From Ipomoea triloba (lineage: Eukaryota; Streptophyta; Magnoliopsida; Solanales; Convolvulaceae), in assembly GCF_003576645.1 (NCBI RefSeq), contig NC_044927.1, forward strand, positions 19,807,018-19,871,017: a stretch of 64,000 nt of DNA, read 5' to 3'. The notes under the pieces were generated by a model. It ran no database searches. It was not told where the DNA came from and was given only the letters and a program-made list of their open reading frames with translations. The first letter of the stretch is position 1. Each line of letters starts with the position of its first letter. Shown here one piece after another: positions 22,375-32,703 of the stretch. Made by a program: the position numbers and the translations under genes.

Positions 22375-22408
22375 TGCTGATCCTCAGACACATAATCGAG
22401 AGGTGGAC

Positions 22409-22492
22409 TCACAGTTGCAAGTCATGGGTGGAAATCTGGAAGCACCCAAGTCACAGTTGCAAGTCATGGGTGGAAATCTGGAAGCACCCAAG
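22409..22492 (+). repeat. Two 42-bp tandem units (22409 and 22451), absent from the overlapping contig
   Basis: TCACAGTTGCAAGTC recurs after exactly 42 bp here. In the overlapping contig, which restarts at 24327, the same stretch occurs once and passes straight into CTCCTCCGAC. Two assembled copies of the same DNA therefore disagree by one 42-bp unit. Confidence 0.9.
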
Positions 22493-23506
22493 TCTCCTCC
22501 GACTAAAGGTACTTCTCAACCTTCTTCTCCTACTTCTGACTATGATCGACAGGCCGAAGATGCATTCGTTGGCGAGGTGCGCCAATTCATGGCCGATCAG
22601 TCTTAGAAGATGGCTCAAATTGAGCGCATACTCACTATTGTTCGCAACGCATCAATGCCTGCTGCTGGTACAAGTGAATCCCAAGCCAGCCATGCAGAAC
22701 TTCTCGAACAAGCGGTGTGGGCTGAAGATGCAGCACGACGAGCCGCAAATGAGGCTGCGGAAGCTCGAGCAGAAGCTGCAGGAGCAAAGGCTGAAGTGGC
22801 AGAACTAAGAGCTGAACTTCGAGCCTTCCAGAACTCTAGTGAACTTCGACAGGACGTAATCAAAGCACTACTCGATGACCTGTCGAACCAAGTACCTGCC
22901 CAGCTTCAATCACTTTTCGAAGGTATGTCCACTCTCCTTTCCCGTCAGGATGATGCCAACAAGGGGGAAAATCAAGGGAATCAAGGGCCAAGAGGGACAT
23001 CCACAAGCAAGAAAAGGGCAGCCAGTGAACCCTTAACCACTGGACCTCCTCCGAAAGTTCCAAGAACAATGAGCAAGGCAATGGAGGAAGCCAAGAGGAA
23101 GGAGGATCTAAGGGTTCAGCGCACACTGGAAATGGAGAAGAGGAGAGAAGAAGACCGAGAAAGGAGAAGAAAGAGGTAAGAACAACAAACGGCCAAGGAG
23201 AAGAAAGATCAGCAATTTATGAAAAATTACAGAATGGGAATCAAGGAAGACTCTACAGAATTTCTAAATGGAATCATCATAATTCTTCTCAACAAAACTG
23301 ACTTATCTTCTCACAGTGGCCTCACTGCCAGCGAATGCATCGAATGGTGGAGAGATGGGGTAATCGAAGGAAGTTTCATAGGTGAAGCCTTCATCAACTA
23401 CCTTCACCTTGACGTATCAGATGAGTACCTGGATCTGGTAAACTCTAAAGACCCCATCAAGACACGAGCAGCTATCAACGAGAAAAGGAAAGCAGACAAG
23501 CAGTAA

Positions 23507-23774
23507 GCTCTCGATGTCTACATGCATTCTCAATTATGTTGTTCTTTGCTTTTTGGTATTTTTTTTCTGCTAAAGATCTTTTCTTTGTAAAACACTCCTT
23601 TTATCTTAATATATATATATATATATCATTTGCTGGGGGTGTTGCGTGAGTTTTTACTTCATGCTTTAGCAGATTAGTTTCCATGTCAAACTTACCGTAT
23701 GCGCTGAAAATAAAATCAAAGTCAATATTTTCTTACAAATCAGCCATATAAGTAAGTATAGTGTTGGCATCATC
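23507..23774 (+). other. 3' untranslated part of the giant Copia element
   Basis: T-rich sequence with an (AT)n run near 23610-23626, between the end of the extra frame and the polypurine tract. No frame. It appears again at 25389-25656 and 27307-27574 in the overlapping contigs. Confidence 0.5.
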
Positions 23775-23788
23775 AAAAAGGGAGAAAT
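23775..23788 (+). other. Polypurine tract before the 3' LTR
   Basis: AAAAAGGGAGAAAT directly precedes TGTTAGGAAC, as required for plus-strand priming. Overlap copies lie at 25657-25670 and 27575-27588. Confidence 0.8.
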
Positions 23789-24325
23789 TGTTAGGAACAT
23801 ACTGTAATAGGTTTTGATGATACCAAATGTAATGTTCAATCCCCTAAGTCTCGATAGATAGGAAATATATGTAAGTTTGACAAGTAAACTAAGAGCGAAA
23901 ATACAACCGGGTAATTGAGCTCAACTCGGAAAATATTTAAGCTTAAGGTGAACTTGTTTGAACATCTTAGAAGTTTCGTGTTGTAAGCTTATAGATAGAT
24001 CAGAAGAAAGCACGAGACATCACTAGAGGAATAAGGGTCTGCGAGACATCAACTAAGTCTCAAGACATAAGCAGAGTTCGAGAGATGGAATCTCTCGAAA
24101 CATCAATCCAGTTCGAGACATGAGATCGAGACATCAAGTAGTCGAGACATCAATTTTTGGTCTCGATAGACTAGCACTTCTCCAATGAACTGAACGGCAA
24201 TTAACACGCATAGATAAAGTAATCTAAGTTTGGAGAAATAGAATATCATGGAGATAAAATATTAAGGAGGTGCTGACAGAGTATTATGGGAAAATAGAAC
24301 AGCCGGAAGTGGATGCCACGTCAGA
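23789..24325 (+). repeat. 3' LTR, first assembled piece (truncated at N)
   Basis: Begins TGTTAGGAACATAC and stops after 537 bp at the N (24326). It matches 25671-26207 and is the same LTR seen from an overlapping contig. Confidence 0.85.
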
Positions 24326-25379
24326 NGTGGACTCACAGTTGCAAGTCATGGGTGGAAATCTGGAAGCACCCAAGTCTCCTCCGACTAAAGGTACTTCTCA
24401 ACCTTCTTCTCCTACTTCTGACTATGATCGACAGGCCGAAGATGCATTCGTTGGCGAGGTGCGCCAATTCATGGCCGATCAGTCTTAGAAGATGGCTCAA
24501 ATTGAGCGCATACTCACTATTGTTCGCAACGCATCAATGCCTGCTGCTGGTACAAGTGAATCCCAAGCCAGCCATGCAGAACTTCTCGAACAAGCGGTGT
24601 GGGCTGAAGATGCAGCACGACGAGCCGCAAATGAGGCTGCGGAAGCTCGAGCAGAAGCTGCAGGAGCAAAGGCTGAAGTGGCAGAACTAAGAGCTGAACT
24701 TCGAGCCTTCCAGAACTCTAGTGAACTTCGACAGGACGTAATCAAAGCACTACTCGATGACCTGTCGAACCAAGTACCTGCCCAGCTTCAATCACTTTTC
24801 GAAGGTATGTCCACTCTCCTTTCCCGTCAGGATGATGCCAACAAGGGGGAAAATCAAGGGAATCAAGGGCCAAGAGGGACATCCACAAGCAAGAAAAGGG
24901 CAGCCAGTGAACCCTTAACCACTGGACCTCCTCCGAAAGTTCCAAGAACAATGAGCAAGGCAATGGAGGAAGCCAAGAGGAAGGAGGATCTAAGGGTTCA
25001 GCGCACACTGGAAATGGAGAAGAGGAGAGAAGAAGACCGAGAAAGGAGAAGAAAGAGGTAAGAACAACAAACGGCCAAGGAGAAGAAAGATCAGCAATTT
25101 ATGAAAAATTACAGAATGGGAATCAAGGAAGACTCTACAGAATTTCTAAATGGAATCATCATAATTCTTCTCAACAAAACTGACTTATCTTCTCACAGTG
25201 GCCTCACTGCCAGCGAATGCATCGAATGGTGGAGAGATGGGGTAATCGAAGGAAGTTTCATAGGTGAAGCCTTCATCAACTACCTTCACCTTGACGTATC
25301 AGATGAGTACCTGGATCTGGTAAACTCTAAAGACCCCATCAAGACACGAGCAGCTATCAACGAGAAAAGGAAAGCAGAC

Positions 25380-27296
25380 AAGCAGTAAGCTCTCGATGTC
25401 TACATGCATTCTCAATTATGTTGTTCTTTGCTTTTTGGTATTTTTTTTCTGCTAAAGATCTTTTCTTTGTAAAACACTCCTTTTATCTTAATATATATAT
25501 ATATATATCATTTGCTGGGGGTGTTGCGTGAGTTTTTACTTCATGCTTTAGCAGATTAGTTTCCATGTCAAACTTACCGTATGCGCTGAAAATAAAATCA
25601 AAGTCAATATTTTCTTACAAATCAGCCATATAAGTAAGTATAGTGTTGGCATCATCAAAAAGGGAGAAATTGTTAGGAACATACTGTAATAGGTTTTGAT
25701 GATACCAAATGTAATGTTCAATCCCCTAAGTCTCGATAGATAGGAAATATATGTAAGTTTGACAAGTAAACTAAGAGCGAAAATACAACCGGGTAATTGA
25801 GCTCAACTCGGAAAATATTTAAGCTTAAGGTGAACTTGTTTGAACATCTTAGAAGTTTCGTGTTGTAAGCTTATAGATAGATCAGAAGAAAGCACGAGAC
25901 ATCACTAGAGGAATAAGGGTCTGCGAGACATCAACTAAGTCTCAAGACATAAGCAGAGTTCGAGAGATGGAATCTCTCGAAACATCAATCCAGTTCGAGA
26001 CATGAGATCGAGACATCAAGTAGTCGAGACATCAATTTTTGGTCTCGATAGACTAGCACTTCTCCAATGAACTGAACGGCAATTAACACGCATAGATAAA
26101 GTAATCTAAGTTTGGAGAAATAGAATATCATGGAGATAAAATATTAAGGAGGTGCTGACAGAGTATTATGGGAAAATAGAACAGCCGGAAGTGGATGCCA
26201 CGTCAGAACTCCACAACCAACGGATAGAAGATGCACCAATCAGAGGTCGGTCTTATTCCCTAAAACGAGGATCAATGGGAATATAAAAAGAGTAACTTTT
26301 ACCAAAAGAAGTAAGTGGAGTATGGACTCAAGATAGTGGAATATGCGATATTCACTACAAGACAAAAGGTTCAAGTTACAAGACTACCACTCCATGAAAC
26401 ATGCTAAAAATATGCAAGTCCCATGATCGGCATGGGAGACAGATTTCAAACGGAATAATTTTCCCTCCAACGGAATTATTCCTCAACTCTCATATATAAG
26501 GACGTGAAGACACAAATTCATAAAGGTTCGAAAAAATTCAAGCTATCATAAGAGGTGTTTAGTTCAAACGTTCAAAAGTGCAAGTGCTTAATCTGGAATA
26601 TCATACTTGATATTCATAACAGCGAGAAAACACATCTTAGTGTTTTGAGAGAGTTACAAAGCTTAAACTACTACACATCTAGAAGGTGACCGAAGCTGCA
26701 CTACAAGGAAGATTATCCAACGAAAGCTTTTGGTCAGATTGGAGATTGTTACACACAACCTGTGACAACCGGAACAACCTTGCTTTGGAGAAGGCAAGAA
26801 GAGGCGGAGTAACCTGGGAGCTGTCTTGTGAAGATCCTGAGGCTTGAGGCGGGCTTGGTGATCAAAGCTCAAGTGCTCAAGAGGTGGAGTAACAAGAAGC
26901 GGGGCGAAAAACCTGAGGAATGAGGCGGGCTTCGTGATCAAAGCTCAAGCGCTCGATATTGTACTAAAAAGGGAAGTTTTAGTGCAATCCTTCTAGGGAG
27001 TTTCTAGAAGAAGAGTGGACGTAGGCGGGTTGGCCGAACCACTTAAAAATCTCTCTCGCATTTACTTTCTGTTTTTACCTCTCGCTAACTATCTCTCGAA
27101 CTGCACAGCATATAACCACACTTCTCGAACTAACTCAAACTCGTGCAAATTAAAAGGGGATAACTTTTCCGCTGCACATAAAACTTTGTCTTCATCTTGT
27201 GAGGTATCGGACCTAAACATCCTAAGTCCAATACACACGAGAGGTCGAAAAAGATTTGCAAAAATCTTATACAAGTCTATTCACCCCCCCCCCCCC
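25380..27296 (+). repeat. Overlap duplicate: 25380-27296 matches 27298-29208
   Basis: The 3' end of the extra frame and the whole LTR recur after the N (27297) at an offset of 1,918 bp, becoming 1,919 bp after one extra A in an A-run near 28446. Both copies break in the poly-C tract of the LTR, which probably stopped contig extension. Confidence 0.87.
25671..27296 (+). repeat. 3' LTR, nearly complete assembled copy
   Basis: Runs from TGTTAGGAACATAC to the poly-C tract near its right end, where an N (27297) interrupts it. It includes the TATATAAGG promoter string. About 1% different from the 5' LTR by eye. Confidence 0.88.
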
Positions 27297-27588
27297 NAAG
27301 CAGTAAGCTCTCGATGTCTACATGCATTCTCAATTATGTTGTTCTTTGCTTTTTGGTATTTTTTTTCTGCTAAAGATCTTTTCTTTGTAAAACACTCCTT
27401 TTATCTTAATATATATATATATATATCATTTGCTGGGGGTGTTGCGTGAGTTTTTACTTCATGCTTTAGCAGATTAGTTTCCATGTCAAACTTACCGTAT
27501 GCGCTGAAAATAAAATCAAAGTCAATATTTTCTTACAAATCAGCCATATAAGTAAGTATAGTGTTGGCATCATCAAAAAGGGAGAAAT

Positions 27589-29351
27589 TGTTAGGAACAT
27601 ACTGTAATAGGTTTTGATGATACCAAATGTAATGTTCAATCCCCTAAGTCTCGATAGATAGGAAATATATGTAAGTTTGACAAGTAAACTAAGAGCGAAA
27701 ATACAACCGGGTAATTGAGCTCAACTCGGAAAATATTTAAGCTTAAGGTGAACTTGTTTGAACATCTTAGAAGTTTCGTGTTGTAAGCTTATAGATAGAT
27801 CAGAAGAAAGCACGAGACATCACTAGAGGAATAAGGGTCTGCGAGACATCAACTAAGTCTCAAGACATAAGCAGAGTTCGAGAGATGGAATCTCTCGAAA
27901 CATCAATCCAGTTCGAGACATGAGATCGAGACATCAAGTAGTCGAGACATCAATTTTTGGTCTCGATAGACTAGCACTTCTCCAATGAACTGAACGGCAA
28001 TTAACACGCATAGATAAAGTAATCTAAGTTTGGAGAAATAGAATATCATGGAGATAAAATATTAAGGAGGTGCTGACAGAGTATTATGGGAAAATAGAAC
28101 AGCCGGAAGTGGATGCCACGTCAGAACTCCACAACCAACGGATAGAAGATGCACCAATCAGAGGTCGGTCTTATTCCCTAAAACGAGGATCAATGGGAAT
28201 ATAAAAAGAGTAACTTTTACCAAAAGAAGTAAGTGGAGTATGGACTCAAGATAGTGGAATATGCGATATTCACTACAAGACAAAAGGTTCAAGTTACAAG
28301 ACTACCACTCCATGAAACATGCTAAAAATATGCAAGTCCCATGATCGGCATGGGAGACAGATTTCAAACGGAATAATTTTCCCTCCAACGGAATTATTCC
28401 TCAACTCTCATATATAAGGACGTGAAGACACAAATTCATAAAGGTTCGAAAAAAATTCAAGCTATCATAAGAGGTGTTTAGTTCAAACGTTCAAAAGTGC
28501 AAGTGCTTAATCTGGAATATCATACTTGATATTCATAACAGCGAGAAAACACATCTTAGTGTTTTGAGAGAGTTACAAAGCTTAAACTACTACACATCTA
28601 GAAGGTGACCGAAGCTGCACTACAAGGAAGATTATCCAACGAAAGCTTTTGGTCAGATTGGAGATTGTTACACACAACCTGTGACAACCGGAACAACCTT
28701 GCTTTGGAGAAGGCAAGAAGAGGCGGAGTAACCTGGGAGCTGTCTTGTGAAGATCCTGAGGCTTGAGGCGGGCTTGGTGATCAAAGCTCAAGTGCTCAAG
28801 AGGTGGAGTAACAAGAAGCGGGGCGAAAAACCTGAGGAATGAGGCGGGCTTCGTGATCAAAGCTCAAGCGCTCGATATTGTACTAAAAAGGGAAGTTTTA
28901 GTGCAATCCTTCTAGGGAGTTTCTAGAAGAAGAGTGGACGTAGGCGGGTTGGCCGAACCACTTAAAAATCTCTCTCGCATTTACTTTCTGTTTTTACCTC
29001 TCGCTAACTATCTCTCGAACTGCACAGCATATAACCACACTTCTCGAACTAACTCAAACTCGTGCAAATTAAAAGGGGATAACTTTTCCGCTGCACATAA
29101 AACTTTGTCTTCATCTTGTGAGGTATCGGACCTAAACATCCTAAGTCCAATACACACGAGAGGTCGAAAAAGATTTGCAAAAATCTTATACAAGTCTATT
29201 CACCCCCCNTCTTCATCTTGTGAGGTATCGGACCTAAACATCCTAAGTCCAATACACACGAGAGGTCGAAAAAGATTTGCAAAAATCTTATACAAGTCTA
29301 TTCCCCCCCCCCCCCCCTCTAAACTTGTACCCCATCCCCTTGAGACCAACA
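27589..29351 (+). repeat. 3' LTR, final assembled copy with its true right end
   Basis: Spans TGTTAGGAACATAC to CTTGAGACCAACA, with an N at 29209 in the poly-C tract. After the N about 99 bp (from TCTTCATCTTG) are repeated before the sequence continues through the tract. The right end is followed by CTGAC. Confidence 0.88.
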
Positions 29352-29356
29352 CTGAC
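29352..29356. repeat. 5-bp target-site duplication CTGAC, right copy
   Basis: Matches 8204-8208. Removing the insertion and one copy of CTGAC rejoins the old Copia reverse-transcriptase frame. Confidence 0.9.
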
Positions 29357-30300
29357 ATGAAGCTTGTTTTAGATCGTATATGTATTTCTTAAGCTTACAT
29401 ACTAAATTCTCACCACCCCTATAAGAGAGGTATTCAAGTTGTTTCATATAAACCTTCTCTTCTAGATCACCATTAAGGAAAGTAGTCTTTACATCTATCT
29501 GTTGCAACTCAATATTAAAATGTGCAACTAAAGCCAAAATGACTCGAATGGAATCTTTCTTTAATATAGGAGAAAAGGTCTCCTTGTAATTGGTTCATTC
29601 GTTTTGAGTAAATCCTTTTGCAACAAGTCCAACCTTGTATCTCTCAATGTTGCATAATGAGTCTCTTTTAGTCTTAAAAAACCCATTTACAACCAATGGC
29701 CTTGACCCCATTAAGCAACTCAACAAGATCCCAAACCCCATTTCTCTTCATGAAATTCATTTCATCCTTCATGACTTCAAACCATAAGTCGTACTGTGCA
29801 CAATTTGTGGCTTGAGGGAACATTTAAGGATCATTTTCGACTCCTATGTCATATTCTTGTTGATACAAAACATAGTAACTATAAACTGCTAAGCATCTTA
29901 TCCGAGTGGGCCATCTTAAAGTTGGACTTCCCACCACCTTGCAAAGTCTGCTGGGCAACTACCTCTTCAGGAATTGCAAGTAGTTCTTGAATTGGCTCAG
30001 TCAGCATCGGTTCAGGAACTTGCTATAAATCCAGAGTTAGTTCATGAGGTTGTTGTAAGTCCTGAATTGGCTCTTCCAAAGGCTGAGTCTCAACAACTTG
30101 TGAATTGCAGCCATGGGTCAGTTTTATGCGGATTGCATTGATATGTGGTTTCATTCCCACTCCATGTGTTCTTTTTGCCGGAGTCCAGTTTTAAAGTCCA
30201 CAGAATCACTATAAGAGGGCTTAACTTCTCCCATTAATAGACATAATTTTTCTACAAACGTTATGCTCTAGGGAGATGAAACTTGAGTTAGCACTTTAGG
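29357..30300 (-). pseudogene. pol: Old Copia element, N-terminal part of reverse transcriptase
   Basis: The minus strand encodes segments typical of Copia reverse transcriptase: a motif like MNFMKRNGVWDLV near 29700-29760, RYKVGLVAKGFTQNE near 29600-29650, IELQQIDVKTTFLNGDLEEKVYMKQ at about 29440-29510, and LVCKLKKYIYDLKQASCQ ending at the insertion point. Frameshifts are present near 29700. Upstream (29950-30200) is a glutamate/glutamine-rich linker; integrase and gag are not visible, so the element is 5'-truncated. It continues at 7925-8208. Confidence 0.82.
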
Positions 30301-31709
30301 CCCTTGCTTGAACCTCAGCAAGGTCCAATTTCTACAAAACTACATTCATCATCATCATTAGCAGCAACAAAAGATATGGTGATTGATATTCCCATAGAGA
30401 TTGGTGGTGACGACGATGAAGACCATAAGTCATCTCCGATGGTTACAAGAATGAGGTCATTGAAGAGGCTGTTGGGCAGTGGAAAACATTCACCTTAAAT
30501 TGGGGATTAGGGATTTTGATATTATTGGCAATTGAAGAGGGGAACAAATTAAAGATGAACAATACACTAACGTAATGAAATGACGTATATTCCCTTTAAA
30601 TTGATGTCAAAATAACGCTAAAATGACGGAAGGACCAATGGTGAAAAGTTTTATTCTAGTCAAGTGTCACATTTGTCCAAATTAAAAGACAATGACTAAA
30701 TTTGAAAAATCACTATACTTGAGGACTTTTATTGGAATTAACTCGTTTATTTATTTATTTATTTTAGTTAAGGATTCAATTGTCCTATTTGATTAACAAT
30801 AAAATTTAACCCTTTATTCAAAACTTTATTACCTTAAAACTTACAATCAAAATTGAAAATAAAAATATAGTATACTGATTCATGATGTTTTAATCATACA
30901 CTTCAAATGTGATATATTTGAACGAATAATGTAAATTAAATGTTTAATTTTATTCACTTCCTAATCAATCCATGCCACACAAAAAAAGAATCTTTTTTAT
31001 CACATACATTATCTAAAAACATGCATGATTTGGACTAAACACCTCCTAATAATATACCTCTTCCAGATGACAGATTGATAGATAGATAAGACATTAAAAT
31101 GATTTCATACTCAGACACTGAGTTTGAGAATCTTGACTTGCCCACACTGTTGCCCTCCAAGAAATCTTTCCTTTACTCCCCCAGTCCAACTTTAAGCCTA
31201 CACTCAACCACTATGTTCTGCAGTCCAACTCAACCCTGTTGAAATTACACAACACCTTTCTTCTTTTGTTCCTCAATTAATCAATCCCCAATCATCTTTA
31301 ATCCCCCATTCATTTGCTTTAAGGGACCTCTTGTTACCCATCCATTTCCATCTTAATTCCATCCAATCTCTTCTTGTTGGAATGTAGTGCATGCAGGCAT
31401 CTTTAATTTTAGTTGCCCTATTCCATCATCATATCATCTATCTTGACAAGACTAGCATTTTTCTTTTTTCTACTATTATTATTGTCACTATCAATAGTTG
31501 GGAGTCAATTTCAAATCTTTGAAAAGTAATTATGTGTGATTTTTGTGTGGTTTGGCATGATGGTTTTATATTGCAATTTGTCTGCATAGTTATTTGTAAT
31601 TAATCATTCATTTGTATATTGTTAAATTAAACACTCGTCAAATAAGCTTGAATAAAAGATTTAGTAATAATGTGTCTACTCATGTAACGCGTAAAACGAG
31701 ATTAATTAA
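30301..31709. other. Mostly unassigned sequence; short frame at 30304 and half a miniature element
   Basis: A 64-codon frame at 30304-30498 (with DIPIEIGGDDDEDHK) has a mildly coding look but no family that I recognise and no start context. Bases 30577-30745 resemble one arm of the MULE-type elements seen elsewhere, ending GGAATTAACTCG. From 31090 to 31450 the DNA is pyrimidine-rich and low-copy in appearance, with no frame. A 3-9 bp TA-rich microsatellite-like patch is at 30748-30768. Confidence 0.3.
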
Positions 31710-32101
31710 AGGAAAAATTGTAAGGAAAAATTGTAATTTATACCCCTCACAAATATTTTAATTATCAATGTCACTTCTGAATTATTAATGGTACGGTGTA
31801 AATGTTGCCTCTCAATTTTCAAAATTACGTGACATATATTTCCCCTCCCCTAATAGGAAGAAGGAGAAACATTATTGTCGGCGGAAGGATAACAAACGAA
31901 GAAAGAAAAATGGACGAAAAAAAACGTAGTACGTCTTCGAATAGGGAAAACGGTGGGTAACCACATTTACAGCACTAATATTCAGGGGAGGGGCAATATA
32001 TCTCACGTTTTGAAAATTGAGTCGCAACGCTTACACCACTAATAATTCAGTGGTGACATTGATAATTGACATATTTGTTAGGGACATAAATGACAATTTT
32101 C
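31710..32101. mobile_element. MULE-type miniature element (392 bp) with 9-bp target duplication
   Basis: Long imperfect inverted arms: the left arm has CAATGTCACTTCTGAATTAT and the right arm its near-complement; GGAAAAATTG and CAATTTTC mark the ends. ATTAATTAA flanks both sides (31701-31709 and 32102-32110), the 9-bp duplication typical of Mutator-like elements. No coding capacity. Confidence 0.72.
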
Positions 32102-32110
32102 ATTAATTAA

Positions 32111-32552
32111 ACTTGAGGTTTGATTAAATAATGAATAATTTGATATATTAATTCAATCACGTTAGTATTTGTGATTTTTAACGGCTTGATAGTTGATAAT
32201 ACAAAAGACTCCATGATGCTACTAAGGAAAATGTTACTTGTATGTACCCTGAGAATATATACTCTTGCCATAAGGCTGGTATAATTTGGACAAAAGAATT
32301 TTTTTTTTTTTTTAAAGAAGATAAAATTGGATTACCTCTAAAACCGATAATCAATTAACATGTAAGAGATAAAGCTTAACGAATAATGTTTGATGAGAAA
32401 AAAATTACCAAAAGTTTTACCAAATGCATGTGATGTGTTACAAGGGCATCTATAAATTGTGGTGGATATTTTCCATCCACATTATCCACCAATATCCATT
32501 CATCTCCAAATCATTATTCAATGTTATTTATATTATATATACTAATATACTA
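32111..32552. other. Intergenic, no gene seen
   Basis: AT-rich, with a poly-T run near 32298-32313. Nothing else recognisable. Confidence 0.35.
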
Positions 32553-32563
32553 GGTACATATTT

Positions 32564-32692
32564 GCCAAAGACATTGTGGTCTAGTAGAATCCGGTTGCAC
32601 CACACATGGGAATGGGTGGATTCGAGCCTCAGTGGAGGTGATATTGGCTCTTTGTGCTCCACAACAGAGTTAATATATAGTACTAAAAAAAA
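32564..32692 (+). mobile_element. tRNA-derived SINE (129 bp) with 11-bp target duplication
   Basis: Starts GCCAAAGACATTGTGG, carries an A-box-like GGTCTAGTAGAATCC and a B-box-like GATTCGAGCCTC, and ends in TACT followed by an A-run. GGTACATATTT flanks both sides (32553-32563 and 32693-32703). The length and internal polymerase III promoter fit a plant SINE that depends on LINE proteins. Confidence 0.8.
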
Positions 32693-32703
32693 GGTACATA
32701 TTT

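Larger units (their letters stand above)
19651..23506 (+). pseudogene. Large extra frame between pol and 3' LTR (about 1,285 codons, broken)
   Basis: Sense-strand frame after pol, the position of the envelope-like or additional frame in SIRE/Maximus elements. It starts MASESSSS in good context. One frameshift lies near 19895 and in-frame stops at 20663, 22604 and 23177; the rest stays in one phase. Segments in order: a serine-rich N-terminus; a helical region with AFDFAASEEAIKHL and KYHLKERFAIAADLIMKF (about residues 100-215) that resembles the putative plant transposon protein family; a basic stretch KPKGKGKRKA; a long acidic, Pro/Ser-rich region to about residue 980; an Ala/Glu/Arg-rich coiled coil (22660-22850); a charged KRREEDRERRRKR stretch; and a C-terminal helical part. 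I see no signal peptide or clear membrane segment, so a true envelope role is unsupported. The 42-bp duplications at 22291 and 22409 add 28 false codons. Confidence 0.65.
22403..24325 (+). repeat. Overlap duplicate: 22403-24325 equals 24327-26207
   Basis: The end of the extra frame, the polypurine tract and the first 537 bp of the 3' LTR appear twice around a single N (24326). The offset is 1,882 bp once the 42-bp unit at 22409 is allowed for. The frames at 24492-25061 and 25101-25388 are therefore duplicates of 22610-23179 and 23219-23506. Confidence 0.88.
8209..29351 (+). mobile_element. Giant SIRE/Maximus-like Ty1/Copia retrotransposon (assembly-inflated)
   Basis: The outer boundaries are TG...CA LTR ends with matching CTGAC target duplications. 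The order is 5' LTR, tRNA-Met primer site, gag, protease, integrase, reverse transcriptase, RNase H, a large extra frame, polypurine tract and 3' LTR. Integrase preceding reverse transcriptase defines Copia; a long element with an extra frame after pol resembles the SIRE/Maximus lineage. The assembled span is 21.1 kb, but overlaps at 19129, 24326, 27297 and 29209 and the 42-bp duplications account for roughly 6 kb, so the real element is about 15 kb. gag, pol and the extra frame all carry stops or shifts, so this copy is not autonomous. It sits inside an older minus-strand Copia reverse transcriptase. Confidence 0.88.

Noticed and set aside
19651..23506. Calling the extra frame an envelope glycoprotein
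   Set aside because: Position fits, but I see no signal peptide, furin-like site or convincing membrane span. The composition is acidic and coiled-coil, so only 'extra frame' is supported.
24270..25388. Second set of extra-frame genes after 24327
   Set aside because: Identical to 22410-23506 apart from one 42-bp unit, and adjacent to a single N. This is an overlapping contig, not a tandem gene copy.
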